Source: Zonotrichia leucophrys gambelii (lineage: Eukaryota > Chordata > Aves > Passeriformes > Passerellidae). From it: a DNA stretch of 64,000 bases. The position numbers and the translations under genes were made by a program. Every line of letters starts with the position of its first letter. The stretch's first letter is position 1. The stretch is from contig NC_088179.1 of the NCBI RefSeq assembly GCF_028769735.1, positions 11,685,950 through 11,749,949 on the forward strand. Direction: 5' to 3'. Below are positions 13,390 to 25,900 of the stretch, piece after piece. Under the pieces are notes generated by a model. That model did no database searches. It was not told the origin of the DNA and saw only the letters and a list, made by a program, of their open reading frames with translations.

Positions 13390-13520
13390 TCATGAGCGTG
13401 TCAAGTCTCTTCTTTCACCATCTCTGTCTGGAGCAAGGAGCTCCACAGCTTATCCCTGGGCTCTGTGAAGAGCCATTTTTTGCAGTGTATTTTAAAACTC
13501 CACTTTGCAAGCATAAAAAG
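13390..13520 (-). repeat. Ancient CR1/L3-like LINE remnant (antisense)
   Basis: The stretch containing GCAAGGAGCTCCACAGCTTA, followed by CTCTGTGAAGAGCCATTTTT and a TTTTAAAACT stretch, aligns by eye with the antisense of an old amniote CR1-type 3' region. In that region the sense strand reads roughly 'ttcttcacacag...ctgtggaactccttgcc'. Divergence is high, so this is an old insertion. The boundaries are approximate; downstream sequence to about 13640 may belong to it but is no longer recognisable. The family name is from memory of the consensus, not from a search. Confidence 0.5.
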
Positions 13521-13529
13521 ATGCTTCCA

Positions 13530-16500
13530 GCCCAGCTCTCTGGTCTGTAGTTCCACATGATGTTTATGCATCAAAACATCCTTGACTTACTTCTTTTAAG
13601 TTGATTTGAACAACTCCTTTCCTTAATCAAAGTTTGGGAATTCTATTTTACTGCGCTTTCAATTCAATATTTACAAGCAGGATTTGTGATGCTGAAATGA
13701 ACAGTCCCATCTAAACCATTTTGTCTTTTTACTGCCCTGGTGTTGAGTTGCACTGTGATGTGATCCATTTGCTCTGAACGTGCCAGCTGCTGGGGAGCTC
13801 TGATGCTTCTGGGATTCCCTGCTGTGACAGTGAGCTCTTGTTCCTACCCACTCACAGCTGAAGCATCTGGAGCGCTGAGCAGTAAGTACAGCATTTGATT
13901 CCTGCCACCCCTTGCTGTAAAGCAAACAGAGAATGGCCCCCACAGAATGGTTCTTTTTATCCCACCAAACTGCAGCAATACTGAGAACACACTCCGTGGT
14001 GCGATTTGCAAAGAGAGTCAATAAACATAAAATATTAACACGAGCAATAATGTGCTCCAGGCACAAATAGTCCTTATGTCCATGTTGGTTTTCAGGGAGA
14101 TGATATCAACTTCAGAGTGCAGCTTTCTGTGCTTTCAGGGAGCTGCCATAAAGGGAAACCAGCTCAATATGGGCATTTTTAATGATGAGACTCACAAAGG
14201 ATATTACAGCACTTGAAGAAGCATTGCTCCCTGTGCATGTGGGGAGCTCTGCTCTGGGAATTCCACTGCATAAAATTATTGCATAAATTATCTGAGCTCA
14301 TGAGAGTTGAGATGATATGAGCTCTTTTTAGGAGAGGCTGTGGCAAGGAGCGGCTTACATGAGCATATGTTTATATTTACATGTAGCTATTCTATGTTTA
14401 TATAAATGGTTTGAATGGTTTTATTTATATATTTATTTATGTGTATGTATGTATTTATGTCTTTTTAATTCTGGGTCTTATGGTTGTAAAGGGTTCTGTT
14501 CTCTAGCATGATCAGAAGTAAATGAGACTTCCCTAAATTAGAAAAGTAACTTCTCTCTCTTGTTGTCACTGCAGTATTTGTAATTAATTTTTGCTGATAA
14601 CCCTTTGATACTCAGCCTGCACACACCAGTTTATATCTTTAATCTATTTTTGGTTCAGTAGCACAATTTCAGCCTTGAATTTTGACTTTAGACAATGTAT
14701 ATTTTTATCAGCATCTCATACCTTCTGCTTTCCAATTGTGTGTGTCAGAGGTTGGAATCCTGACATTAAACCACAAAACTGTGAGTTCTGCACTAGCTCT
14801 TGCTCATGGCATTGTGTTCAATATGGGCTCATCCTTTCTCAAAGTGTTTGGTTCTTGCATGTGAATCACAGCTCTTGGGTCTGCTCAGCTGTTTAGGGAC
14901 TGGGAGTACCTGCACTATAGGGAGCCTTGTGATGCAGAATTCTCCAACTTCCCCTGTGCTCTGATTGTTTCTTTTTAGTGAAAAAAAGTTCAAGGACTGA
15001 GTTTCTTCTCTCCTTTCTCTTTATTTGAGATTGAACCTTGGGCCAGGTGATGATCAGTGAAGCACTAAGGGCAGCATCAGAATGCGCTGAGATTTCAGGA
15101 GTTCTCTGGGTCCCAACTTCTAGGCATAACTTACTCCCACACCAAAGAAATGTAAATATGGCAGGAACAGGATAAAGTTAAGTTGATCTTTTCCTCAATA
15201 AATACTGACTACGTAAAGGAAGAACAAAACTCTGAATTTTTGCCAGTAGACAAAGCCAATAGGATTTGAAAAAAATAGTTTTTAAAAAATCCTACTTGTT
15301 GCTAACCCAGGCTGGTCACACAAGCGCAGACATAAAAACTGCAATAACACGGTTATGGAAGGTAGAGCTAGATTAGATAACTTTTAAAAGGTTCTAAAGT
15401 TTTATTACATATGAATTTTTTTCTCCTTTTTTTATTTCTGCAAAATGTGTGCTACAAGAATCATAGTCCAGCAGGAACTTATTTAACGGGCCACAATGCA
15501 TGAAAAATAGTACAAATAAAATTCAAAACTCCATAGTAAAAAATTAACTCCCAAAAAAATCATTTTCCTATAAAAAATGTAGCATGTGCAGAAATCTTGG
15601 TGCCATGGTTATATAAATGATATACAGACACTTAGGAATAATGCTGTCATTCTAACCCATATCTATAAGAATGTATCATGCCATCAGGATTTTTTTTATG
15701 TGCTCTTTGCACCTATATATTTTTATTCATGGTTTGATCAGTTAAAGGTTATAGGTACCTCTCTTTCCCACCACATGGCAAGATCACTCTTTTTCCTGAC
15801 ATGCTGTTATCACCTTGTAAGCCACCCCTTTGGCCAGGTTAGATGTCAGGAAATGAGGCAAAGGGTTTGGCTTTCAAATCTGAAAGTGGGAGTGGCAAGT
15901 GATTCCCTCTGTGGATAGATAGGGGTATGCTTTTCTGAAGCTTTGCTCTACTCTGAAAAGCTATACCATTTTGGGAGGCCTGAATCTGTTCATTTATTGG
16001 GGAATTCTGTGCTTTCAGGAGTAAACAAACAGAGCAACATTTTGTCAAGGTGTTATTAAAGTTTTATGTATGCTATAAAAATGCAAACCAAAGAATTTCT
16101 GTAGGTAACTGGCTGAGAGAAGTCTATTAATTTATGGTATATCTTTAAGACAATGGGAATTTACACTGACTTTGCCACATGAGCCATGCGTCTTGAAAGG
16201 ATCTAAAGTTTAGAACAGAAATATTCCCTGTTGAACATCATGCTGGGAATCACTGACAGTGGAAAGAATAAAGAGATGTCAGCAGATACGGGGGAGGAAA
16301 AAACAGCACCATTTTCAGGTTTGGTGGTTTTTTGAATCTAGAGTTTGAACTAACTCTGCCTACCAACTCTTCTCCCAAAGGACCTCTTTCTGTAAAAAAT
16401 TCAGAACTCTGTGTTCCGAGCAATTTATGCTGAGACATCCTCAAAGTATTTCTGTAGCATTCTGCTGTATTAGAGGAAAGATAGGTTGTTATTTTCTTGC

Positions 16501-18040
16501 TTTATACCACCTCTCTACAATGCTGTCTCATGCTCTCTGCTGGGAGTCCTCCCAATACACATGGAATTGTGTTGAGTAAAGACTACTAGAAAATCAAGTA
16601 TATTTACCTCCTTCACAATGTGCTCATGTGGCATGAAGGGAAAACCGAGTGTGTTTGGTGCATTCCTGACTTGTTTGCTGGAGTGTGTTTGGGAATTACT
16701 GCAGTGGGAATAATTTCAAACTGCCTCATGTCTTACACTCTAGTGTTTGTTGGTTTTGGGATTTTTGTTCTGTGTTTTTTCCCCAATGTGCTAGCTGGAA
16801 AAAAGTGAGCAAAGAAATGGAAGCACTGAAAAATGGTCATTGATGCACAGTGATACAGTGAGAGAAAGGAGACGGAGGAATTGCAGGGATAAATTGGAGA
16901 TGCTTGGCAGAGCCCAGAGCAGTGCATGGAAAGGGGTTTCAAATGATACAAAGGAAAATGCAGTGCATTACCCTTCAGATTAACACAGTATAACTGCTTT
17001 ACAACAAGCCTCAGCTGCAGCCTCATGGTGTGACCTGTCCTTGCTGGCTGTTTACATTTTGGTAGGTCATGAGCAGTTTTCATTGACTCCTCTCTGCCCT
17101 AGTCACCACGTCACTGCAGAGAAAGAACATCCCTTCTTGAGACGGGCTGTGCAAAGCAAACCTACTGGGCCCTTTCAGAGCCACCATGGCACTTTCTGGA
17201 ATTTAAATCTCCTTAGACCATGCCACAGTATCAGTGTCTGATTCATATTAAAGCCACTGGGATAATTAGAGCAGTGAAAATGAAAGTGCAATTAGAGTGG
17301 ACATGCATGCAAAAAATTTAATATTAATTTTGATAAATATTTTACTAACTTCACAACAGAGATGACATTTGACCAGGAAGCAATTGCTTTGAGCTGCTTT
17401 TGTTTGAAAAAATACAAACATTCAAAAAGAAATGTTTTGGTTGTCCATAAGTTCTGCTCTCAAGAAAAAGCAGATGAGTTCCAAGTTTAGGCCTTCTTTA
17501 AAGATAAGACTGATCAGAAATTAGTTCTAAATGTGCACAGTTTGATGCTGGTTTTGAAAACTTCCACTGCTACCCAGTTGCCAGGAGTTTTAAAGGACAG
17601 CCTGTGTGCAGCCTCTGTGTGACTGGACAGGGAGCAGAGAGCCGTGTGATACAACAGTGGTAAAATCAACAGGAGTCTAATCATGACAGCCTGAAACTGT
17701 TTATAATTATAATGCTTAATTAGGTGAGACACAAACAAGGAGAGAGTTCATTTGGTCAACATTCTCTACAGTAATGTGTTTTGATGGGAAATGAAATCTC
17801 TGTGCTGACCAAGTAATCAAAACAATGTTTTACACTGTTCATAGCCTTTGGCGAAGTTCAACTTTGTAGCTGTGACATTTTATGGAAGGTTTGAGCAAAA
17901 CCTTACCTATTTTAAAAAATTAAAATCTGCCTATAAAGAGCAACTCTTCTTGACAACATTCAGATGCACTCCTTCCCAAGCCATGTTTTTCTATTTAAAA
18001 ACTGAAAACTATTGCTCTGGAGAGGCTGCCTGGTTGTTTA
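13530..18040. other. AT-rich non-coding sequence, no gene recognised
   Basis: The longest frame is 131 codons on the minus strand (13671-14066). It lies in a locally GC-richer patch and has no domain or family I recognise. A T/A-rich TTTATTTATA/TATG tract occupies 14419-14460. Everything else is unique AT-rich sequence with chance frames on both strands. Confidence 0.65.
14419..14460. repeat. AT-rich low-complexity tract with (TATG)n
   Basis: TTTAT-type units pass into TGTATGTATGTATTTATG. It is an imperfect tetranucleotide microsatellite within a longer AT-rich stretch. Confidence 0.8.
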
Positions 18041-18043
18041 CTT

Positions 18044-18072
18044 AGATTATATTACATCCTGTAATATAATCT
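18044..18072. repeat. Perfect 13-bp inverted repeat (hairpin)
   Basis: The left arm AGATTATATTACA (18044-18056) and the right arm TGTAATATAATCT (18060-18072) are exact reverse complements separated by the 3-nt loop TCC. Such a structure can extrude as a short cruciform or fold as a hairpin in RNA. It is far too short for a miRNA precursor, and no T-tract follows as in a pol III or bacterial terminator. It is probably a chance or replication-slippage (template-switch) palindrome. Confidence 0.95.
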
Positions 18073-18540
18073 CTTGGATAAGCAAGGTGTTCACAGCTCT
18101 GCAATCTGCCCTAATGGTGGACACAGGGAGCTGCAGTGCAGGTGTCCCAGCCAAAATCCCACAGGGATGTGCTGGGCAGCTCTCACCCAGGGCATCCTCA
18201 GGGCTGGGAGCTCTTTGCAGAGAGCTGTGCCATTGCTCTGGGGTGGAAATGCAGAGCAGTCTGAGGTGAGAAACCACAAGATGCCAATGCACAACCCCAG
18301 AGCTAGAGCTTTGTTTTCTAGATCTTTGTTTGCTGACCTCCTTACCATCAAAAGGTGTGATCCACATTGGATTGGTGTCCTCATGGCACCTCATCCCTGC
18401 AGCAGCAAATATGTAGGCAGGAGACTAAAAAAGGATTCCAAGAACAAAAAAATCAGTAATATTTTCCCTGCAGGAAACACCTGCAGCCTCCAGAAATTTA
18501 GTTCTCTGAAGGGTATTTTGAGCCAGATGTAGCTTATGTG

Positions 18541-18662
18541 TTATTCCTCTTGAGGTATTTTTCCAGGTTTTACCAATTTTTCTCCCAGTTGCATCCTTTG
18601 TCCTGTCCCCCACCACTATTTTCATGGTGAAAAGAACCATTTTGCCTTGAGATGCTGTCACT
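18541..18662 (-). repeat. Degraded CR1 LINE 3' fragment (antisense)
   Basis: Read on the plus strand, the order TTATTCCTCTTGAGG, then CAGGTTTTACC, then GCATCCTTTGTCCTGTC, then CCACCACT and GTGAAAAGAACC matches the antisense of the CR1 3' region. The sense form of the same region is visible at about 20540-20640, in the part that precedes 'gaacaagaggcaacaggcagaaact'. The copy is truncated at both ends and heavily mutated, so it is older than the CR1 at 19940. Confidence 0.55.
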
Positions 18663-18664
18663 GC

Positions 18665-19930
18665 AGCGCAGTTTTATAGCAGACTTTGGAGTCCTAGCAG
18701 AGGGTCACACTCCCAAACATCATGTCTGATGTGGCACGAGCTCTGTGAACATTATGCACACCCTGCATTTTGGGTACACACTCCAGTTTTGCTGTGGTGG
18801 CAAAAATCAAGAGGTAAAGCAAGACATAAATGTGTGTTTTGGGCACAGAGGAAGAGAAGACTTTTCTGCTGTAATATGGCAGTTGTTAGTGGCTTTCTTT
18901 TTGATTGTTTTGTTTGATTTTGGCTTGGTATGTTTTTTTAATGTGGTGCATTGCTTAATTGTGACAAAGGTGAAAGTTTTTGCCAGAAATTCAGTGTGAC
19001 TTATGCAGTTTTTCTGCACACTTTTGACAGGTTGCTTTATTTAGAAAAGAGGAACATGGGAAAATTCCCCAAAACATCTAAAGAAAAGTATCACTTGCAA
19101 GTGTTTGAGTTTAGAAAAGGAGTCCTGATGCACTAAAAATTAAGGAAATATTTTGCTGAAGCTGTCATTTTTTTCAGCTAGGGAGGGAAAAAACCAAAAC
19201 CAGTTTCATAAGTTTTCTGCTGTGATGGTTATTGTGACTGATATCAGTACTTGAAAGCACAACAGTAGGTAGCATGTAAAGCAGAAATTATAAAAACACT
19301 GCAAAAAAAAGGAAAAATGTGATTTTTAATTCTAGACTTTAGTCTTTGGTAGAGAGACTGAATTAACAAAATATTTTACTAAACTAAGAATTAATTTCAT
19401 AATTTATCTCAAGTCTTAGGGAATAGTTCACTGTTGTATGTAATTGTGCAGCCATTGCAACTGTAGAGTAAGTTAATAAAAATGACTTACAGTGCTGAGT
19501 ATTAATTTTTGACTAACAAGTTGTAATGCTCGCTTCTGTGCTCCAGGGATTGTTTCTTCTTTAATGCAATTAGCATTTTTCTGCTGAAGGAGGCATGTTC
19601 TTACCCAAGCCATAAATTATTAAGCAACCCTAAATAAAAAATTGGAAGTACGCATGTATGCATTTCTGTGTGTTTCTTCAGGCAATTAATTTTTAATTTA
19701 ACAATGTTGTATATTGGCAGTAACTTTTAGTGCAGTAAGGTTGTTTTATCCATTTTATTGTCATTTAATACATCAACTGTAGGCTACACACACAAGCAAG
19801 TGCTTTTCGAGCCAGGGTGTTGAATTGAATTATTTTATATTTCTGTACACTTTCCAGAAAATAAGCATTAAATGGAGTGATAAACCTGACTCAGAATAAA
19901 TCATGTTAAAACGAGGAAGCAGAATGTATT
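18665..19930. other. AT-rich non-coding sequence with a candidate regulatory block
   Basis: No frame here reaches 90 codons. The part from about 19430 to 19800 is AT-rich but not repetitive and is listed separately as a candidate conserved element. No recognisable repeat lies between the antisense CR1 remnant upstream and the sense CR1 downstream. Confidence 0.65.
19430..19800. promoter_or_regulatory. Candidate conserved non-coding element
   Basis: This is a complex, low-CpG sequence with many homeodomain-type cores, including TGCAATTAGCAT near 19566-19577 and CATAAATTATTAAG near 19611-19624. All frames are closed. It has none of the retroposon words seen just downstream. The texture resembles developmental enhancers in gene deserts. 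Inference from composition only. Confidence 0.22.
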
Positions 19931-19939
19931 GAAAGATTA

Positions 19940-20741
19940 TTTAATAGAGTTCCTGAACATCAGTCCTGGAACCAATTTTGTTTAATGTTTTTAGTAATGG
20001 CTTTGGCACAAAAAGCGTGGTATTCTGTTGAAATTTACTAAAGATTCAAAGTCGGGTGGCATTGTCAACAGACAGGACAAATTGAATTGCTGGGCAGAAA
20101 GTGTGGAATGACATTGAAGGTGGAATTTTTTATTTCTTTTTGTTTTATGATATCTCTTCCACTCTTAAAAGAGAGATTAAATTCCACAGTAAAAATCATA
20201 AAGTAATGCATGTCGGGAACAAAAAACAATTCCACATTATACTAACTGCCCTTCCCTTCAGAGGGGTGAACAGGATAGTCTATAAATTGATCCAGATGTG
20301 CCCTGGTGAGGCACGCCTGGAGTGCTGTGTCCAGTTCTGGGCTCTGCAGCACAAGAGAGCCATGGAGCTCCTGGAGCAGGTCCAGCAGAGGCTGCAGAGA
20401 TGATGAAGGGATTGGAGCATCTCTGTTCTGAGCAAGGCTGGGGGAGCTGGGCCTGCTCAGCCTCCAGGAGAGGGGACTGAGGGGACCTCACCCATGTACA
20501 CAAATCTCTGCAGGGAGGGCTCAGAGGAAGGAGCAGGCTCTGCTCAGTGGTGCTGAGCAGTAGAACAAGAGGCAACAGGCAGAAACTGATACCCAGCAAA
20601 TTCCATGTGAACACGAGGAAGAACTTTACAGTGCAGGAGCCCATGCACTGGGACAGACTGCCCAGAGAGGGTGGGAGTCTCCCTCACTGGACCAGATGAT
20701 CCCCTGGGGTCCCTCCCAGCCTGACCTGCTCTGTGATTCTG
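19940..20741 (+). repeat. CR1 LINE, 5'-truncated, 3' end of reverse-transcriptase ORF plus 3' UTR
   Basis: The copy enters in the last part of the CR1 reverse-transcriptase ORF: a diverged 'cagtcctggaaccaattttg' segment corresponds to the conserved 'GPVLFNIF'-type region. It then carries a readable C-terminal RT stretch whose translation includes LECCVQFWALQHKRAMELLE (about 20317-20376). This is followed by the characteristic 'gagctgggcctgctcagcct' and 'cccagagagggtgggagtct' 3' segments. It ends with TGTGATTCTG, the usual avian CR1 terminus, instead of poly-A. Between the GGAGTCTCC motif and the terminal part there is a short internal deletion relative to full-length avian copies. It cannot code for a working enzyme: the ORF is truncated and interrupted. 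The 5' half (19940-20280) is much more diverged and AT-rich than the 3' half. CR1 moves by target-primed reverse transcription and is the dominant retroposon of birds. Confidence 0.9.
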
Positions 20742-20749
20742 CAGGACTC

Positions 20750-22805
20750 TGAGTTGCCAGTGTGATGCAGCTGTGGGGGAGAGGGAAAATTCAGTGGCAG
20801 ATTGCAGAATTTGAGATCTTCCCAGTAAAATTGCCAGAGTGTCAGACGCCCATGAAAAATCCTGTTACTCTGTAGGGAATTATATACACTCTGCAGGGAC
20901 TTAGATATTCCTGTGTAAGAAGCTGATATTATCACTGGTAAAGACTGAACATGCTGCTGCTTTTGGATATTTTGTATCATAGCATTTGCAGGGTTTTTCT
21001 TTTATATTAAGTACATCTTGATGCTGTTATGGCAGTAATATAGTTAAATCCCTAGAATGCTTGCATGAGAAATACAGGTGACCTGGAGTGCTTTGACACT
21101 GGGATGAATAGTTTTTGATGCATTCTTAAATTATTTTTCTTTCTGAAAACTCACTTAAAATTTCATGACTTCAGAATCTATAAATCAAAGTATAATATTG
21201 TAAATCATGTCACTTCTGAAAATCATACTTAAGAACAATTATTATATTCCCTGTCTAGTGGATGAAAAATATACTTTTTTTGTCTTTGAGACTGATATCT
21301 TGCTAATATTATTTTTAATATTTTAGTTAATTGGCATTATGTGTATTTCCATAATATTATATAATAGATTTGCTTTTATTTTAAAATGGGCTAAGAGCTC
21401 ATTAAGAATGCCAAGAATATATCTTTATATTTTGGTTCCCTTAGAAAGGTATAAATATATTAATTGTAACTAAAAACATAGTTTTCAAAATGTATTATTT
21501 TTAGATATTGAAAACTGGAGCATTAAGCAGTGGAATAGTCACAAGAGAGGATTTATGGACACTAACATCTGCTGTGTTATTTCAGTGTTATGGAAATACA
21601 CTGCAGACTGCAAATAGAAATAATTGCACATTTTAATGGAGGGATCCAGATTGAGTTTGTTGATTGATATATACCAACATTTTGGTTTGTATAGAGTTGA
21701 ATATTGACAAGTCTAAATAGATCATAATTTCATATCAGTGACAGTGGCTGAAGCCCATGTTGACCTCACTCATGGTTCCTCAAGCCTTGTCAGAGATAAC
21801 TTTCTGGAATAATTTAATTTGTATCTTGGCAGTCATTACAGTTTGGGGTTAGTGAATGTGGTGCATGACCAGAGGAAGGGCAATGACAATGGGAAAGGGG
21901 AAAGTCTTCCAGAGATGTGGCACATGTCCAAGCATATTCTACTTTGGAAAAGGAAGAGGAGTTTGCTATGGCTTAGATTCTATGCCCCGAGTGAGCCCCT
22001 CTTGTGTAACTTGGGCCAGAAGCTGCAATGTCCAAGTATTTCCTGGGCTTCTTCTTCAGTGCCACATTATTTTTCTGACTGTTAGAGGCTGAAATAGAAG
22101 ATTTTTTGGGTTTTTTTTTTTTTTTTTTTTTTTTGTTCTTTTTTATTCATGCTAGGCCCACCATGAGTAGACAGGACAAAATGTACCACTATTACCATAT
22201 CATATTTTATTTCAAGCTTTTGACCTATCTGAAAAATATTTAGAGGCTTATAAATGCACTTCTAAAGAAGATAGGATTTTTCAAAGACTTACTCTTCCAG
22301 ACCCTTGGGTATATGTTTCTACTTTTGGATTTTCAGCTTGCTAAAATGGAAATGTTTCAGTTTAAGCCACATGATTTTATAAATAAACAAGATGTGATGA
22401 GTTGCTGAGTTAGTCATGTTTTGCTCCCTTTGGACTTGCTGGAGATCTAGTCTATAAACTCAGTGAAAACTAGGATTTAATTAGCATTACCCTCAAGGAG
22501 ATGTTTCCATGTGATCAGCTACATAATGTTCTAAAATTGCCTGGTTTTCTTCCTCAACTACTAACAGAGCTAGGCACAGCCATGGTGGTACAGTGAACTA
22601 ATTAATTAATTTTCCTCTTTCACCAAAAAAAATTGATGAAATCATTGGGAATAGCTGAATCTATCCTGCCTTGTACTTGTAGCTTTAACAACAAAACTTC
22701 TGCTGGTGGGGGATGAAGTCAGGAATTCAGCCCATGTGTGTTTGTGTGCTGTTACGTGAAGGGACTCTGGGGAAGCTGTTATGCAACAAATGCCAAATGC
22801 TCCTC
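20750..22805. other. AT-rich non-coding sequence, no gene recognised
   Basis: Unique AT-rich sequence lies between the two CR1 copies, with many ATTA/TAAT strings around 21300-21500. The T24 tract (22111-22134) sits near the right end. Frames of 78-88 codons at 21819-22092 overlap each other in different phases on the same strand and match nothing I know. Confidence 0.65.
22111..22134. repeat. T24 homopolymer
   Basis: Twenty-four T residues are preceded by ATTTTTTGGG and followed by GTTCTTTTTTATT, so the whole 22100-22146 interval is T-rich. It is an ordinary low-complexity tract. No retroposed body was recognised on the side expected if it were an antisense poly-A tail. Confidence 0.9.
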
Positions 22806-22809
22806 ACGC

Positions 22810-22926
22810 TCAGGCCAGGCTGGATGGGGATTTGAGCAGCCTGGTCCAGTGGAAAGTGCCCCTCCTGTGGCAGAGGGCTTGGAACAAGTGATCTTTAAGC
22901 ATTTAATGATCCTGTAGTCTATGAGA
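22810..22926 (+). repeat. CR1 LINE 3' terminal fragment
   Basis: The words GGCCAGGCTGGATGGGGATT, GAGCAGCCTGGTCCAGTGG, TGTGGCAGAGGGCTTGGAAC and GTGATCTTTAAG occur in exactly the order of the avian CR1 3' UTR. The tail TCCTGTAGTCTATGA is a worn, internally deleted form of the usual 'tctgtgattctatga' ending. Only about the last 115 bp of the element is present, consistent with the strong 5' truncation typical of CR1. It belongs to a different CR1 subfamily layout from the copy at 19940. Confidence 0.85.
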
Positions 22927-22929
22927 GAT

Positions 22930-25900
22930 TTCTTAATGTGATGATCAGGAATAAATACAGCTCACCAAAGAAAAATGACTTTAGTACAAGAAAAGGTATG
23001 GAAGGTTATTTTTTTGCTCAGCTATCTCAGCTGGCCTATGATCAGTGAATTCAGAAGACCTTATCTGAAATACAAAAATATAAACCGTTTTTAAATTTTA
23101 AGATGAACTTTCAATTCTATGAAATGTATAAAATATTTTAAATTATTCTTACTGAAATTTTTACATTCTCGCAATCTCGTATAATGTTTAATACTTAATA
23201 AAATATGCTGTTTTACTATGCCTCAAAAGTTTTTAGTGACTTGTAGAAAATTGGAAGCATTGGTAGGAGTTTGAAGATTTTTTCTTGGCTTTTAATCTAC
23301 ATATAAAGGCATCACCAAAATTAATAGGATTTTTTATTAGTATTTTTCAGTATTATCAGTTGTGTCCAGCATTGTCAACCAGAAGAATCCAATCACAACC
23401 ACACTGTTTAAACTCTAGACTTGCTCCCCCAAAAGCAAGTTAAAAAAACTAAAATTAGTATTTTCAGTAGGACATCAGAGAGAACTGCAATTTTTTGCTG
23501 GCTCAGGGATATGCAGCAAATCAGCTTAATTCTTAATGCAATGTGTGCTTAGTTGAGATCTGTCTGTGGTGAAAGCATTTTTTCCAACATCTGTAAGGAT
23601 TCTTTCTGCCAAGTAGGATCTTTACAACTCCAAAGCCCCACTCTTTAGCAGCAATCTGAGAATACACTTGAAGCATATGGGTGCTGAAGGATGAGAGTAC
23701 GGGCCATCTGGTCATCATATGTCTTCTTTGCATGCTTGGGTTGGTTTGTCAAGGGTCTCAGAACTGTTACTGAAGGATTATTGAATGAGACAAAACCAGA
23801 GATTTCTGCAAAGCAGTGAAAGGTCTGTGGCCCCTTTGGCACCTCTATTTTAACCTGTAAAGTAAAATGCCTGTGCTAACCCAGTGTGTCACTGCCTGCT
23901 GCTGGAGGGTCAGAACGTGTCCTTATGGTTTTTGGCTCTGGTGTCCCCCAAATGTCACCTGCCTGCAAGGGTGCGTCACAGCTGTGTGTGGCTGTGCTGG
24001 CACAGCCTGGCCCTGCTGGCACTGACCTGGGGACAAAGCTGGGCTCTGAGGGGACAGGCAGGGGCAGGGCCTGCTGCCTCTCCTCCAGCTCTGCCTCCCG
24101 AGTTATGGGCACTGACTACAGTCAGACTGCTGTGTAACCTTTATTTTTACTGCTCTGGGTGCCCAGTGACCATTTCATTGCTGTGGCAGTGGTATTCCAC
24201 TTAGTACAGGTTTTCTGCAGCAGAAGTATTTAAAAGACTAAGAAAAAATATCCCATTGTCTGCCTCAGTTGTGGAAAATTTTATCTCCTGGCACTTAACA
24301 TGAGACTTAAAATGTCCAACTCTTATTTTCAACTATGATGAGAGGAAGTTTAGGTCTATAGTTATCCAGTCTTTCTCTAGCTTATTTTCCCTTACTAAGG
24401 AGGGAGGATAAGATACTGTGTAAAATCCCTTTCACTAAAAAGATGTTTTTCTTTCAATGCTTTACTGAAATTTTCAGTGCTACAATGAATTGCACAGTCT
24501 TGTAGATCATTGAATTCTTTGTGGGAAATGCTGTCTTAACAGGAGATGTGTACCTGTCAAGATCCACGTAGTCATCCACATTTTATGGTTTTGTTAAACC
24601 AGAAAGTTGATCAACAAGCAGAAAATTGCTTGGAATATTAATGAGAACAGTAGAATGTGCTGAATTCTCATGGAAAGGTTTTAAATATTTTCCGTTAAAG
24701 CTGCATGACCAGTGTACAGATAGGGATGTATAATTAATCGGGAAAATATTTTACTATCTTGATATGCATCAGTAATAGAATTGTTATTTTTTTCTTAAAA
24801 ACTGGCTAACAGGAAATATGGTGCTGCAAATATTGTGTAAATTACCAATGAATACAAATATTGAGAATTTTATATAACCTTTGTGTTTGTGCCTTTTTCT
24901 TGCATGAGTAGTTCCCTTTTTTAGAAGAATATGTTCCATAAAATTTTGCCAAAAAAATAACCCAATCAAAATAAAACTCCTAGTTTTTCTGTTTGGTATA
25001 ATTTTGCATATATATGTATCTATTTCTTCATGCTTCTGAGCAAAATAGATAATGTGAAGAAAAGCTCTGAGTGTAGCTGTAGGATGAATTCCATTTCCTT
25101 TCAAGCTGATTTTGATCACACTTACATAGCTCTGAAAGCAAAGTTCCTGTAACTGAAAGGATCAGGAGAGTTTTCAGGCCCTTCTTTCTCTAACCCATTG
25201 TTGAGATCCAAGTTGAGGCTGTGATGTCAAGTCCCAGTAATCTGAACAAAGAATAATCAAAGATTTTTGATTGTGCAGGAATGTTTCAGATGTGATAGAC
25301 TTTGCTGTGATTGCAACCAGTCCTTGTAAATGTCTTGGCAAACTGTAAAAATATTTTAAATCTTGTTCTAAGTGAACTGAACAGTTTGGTAGACATAAAG
25401 TCCTGGTAACATTATTGAAATTCAATGCTGCAGCATTTCTTCTCTTCAGTCATACTAAGGGCCATTCTTGTTAATATATTGCTAAAACAAAAAGAAATGC
25501 AATTGCAATATTAGCAAACTATTTTCTTTCCTCTTTTGTTGCACCTTATTGTCTGTGCCTTTTTTTATGACTGAACACTACCCCGATATCAAACACTTTG
25601 AGGAATGCAAATTACAGTTGTGGTTTATGTCAAATATTATCCTAATTTCCTGTGTTCAGACCTAAATTAATGAAATTTTAGAGGTTTATAGTTAGAGCAT
25701 TTCTGCAAACAAAGGCATCCTAATGTATTCCTGTGTATTTAAGTGCTTTTCAAAGAGGTGTGTGTGGATGAGTGAAAGTAGATGATAACAGCAAAAGCCT
25801 GCAGACTGAAATATGCTTTCTGGACTCTCTTCAGGATTACACTAAATACAGAATTTTTTCCCCTCTCCCCATAATTTCAGTTTGTAACTTACATTCATCC

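Noticed and set aside
13671..14066. 131-codon minus-strand open frame
   Set aside because: Cysteine, serine and histidine-rich translation without a motif; no transcript signal visible.
18074..18532. 152-codon plus-strand open frame
   Set aside because: It lies in a locally GC-richer patch with equally long frames on the opposite strand. No domain, no family resemblance and no splice context.
20258..20644. 128-codon minus-strand open frame
   Set aside because: It is the antisense of the CR1 element and therefore a shadow.
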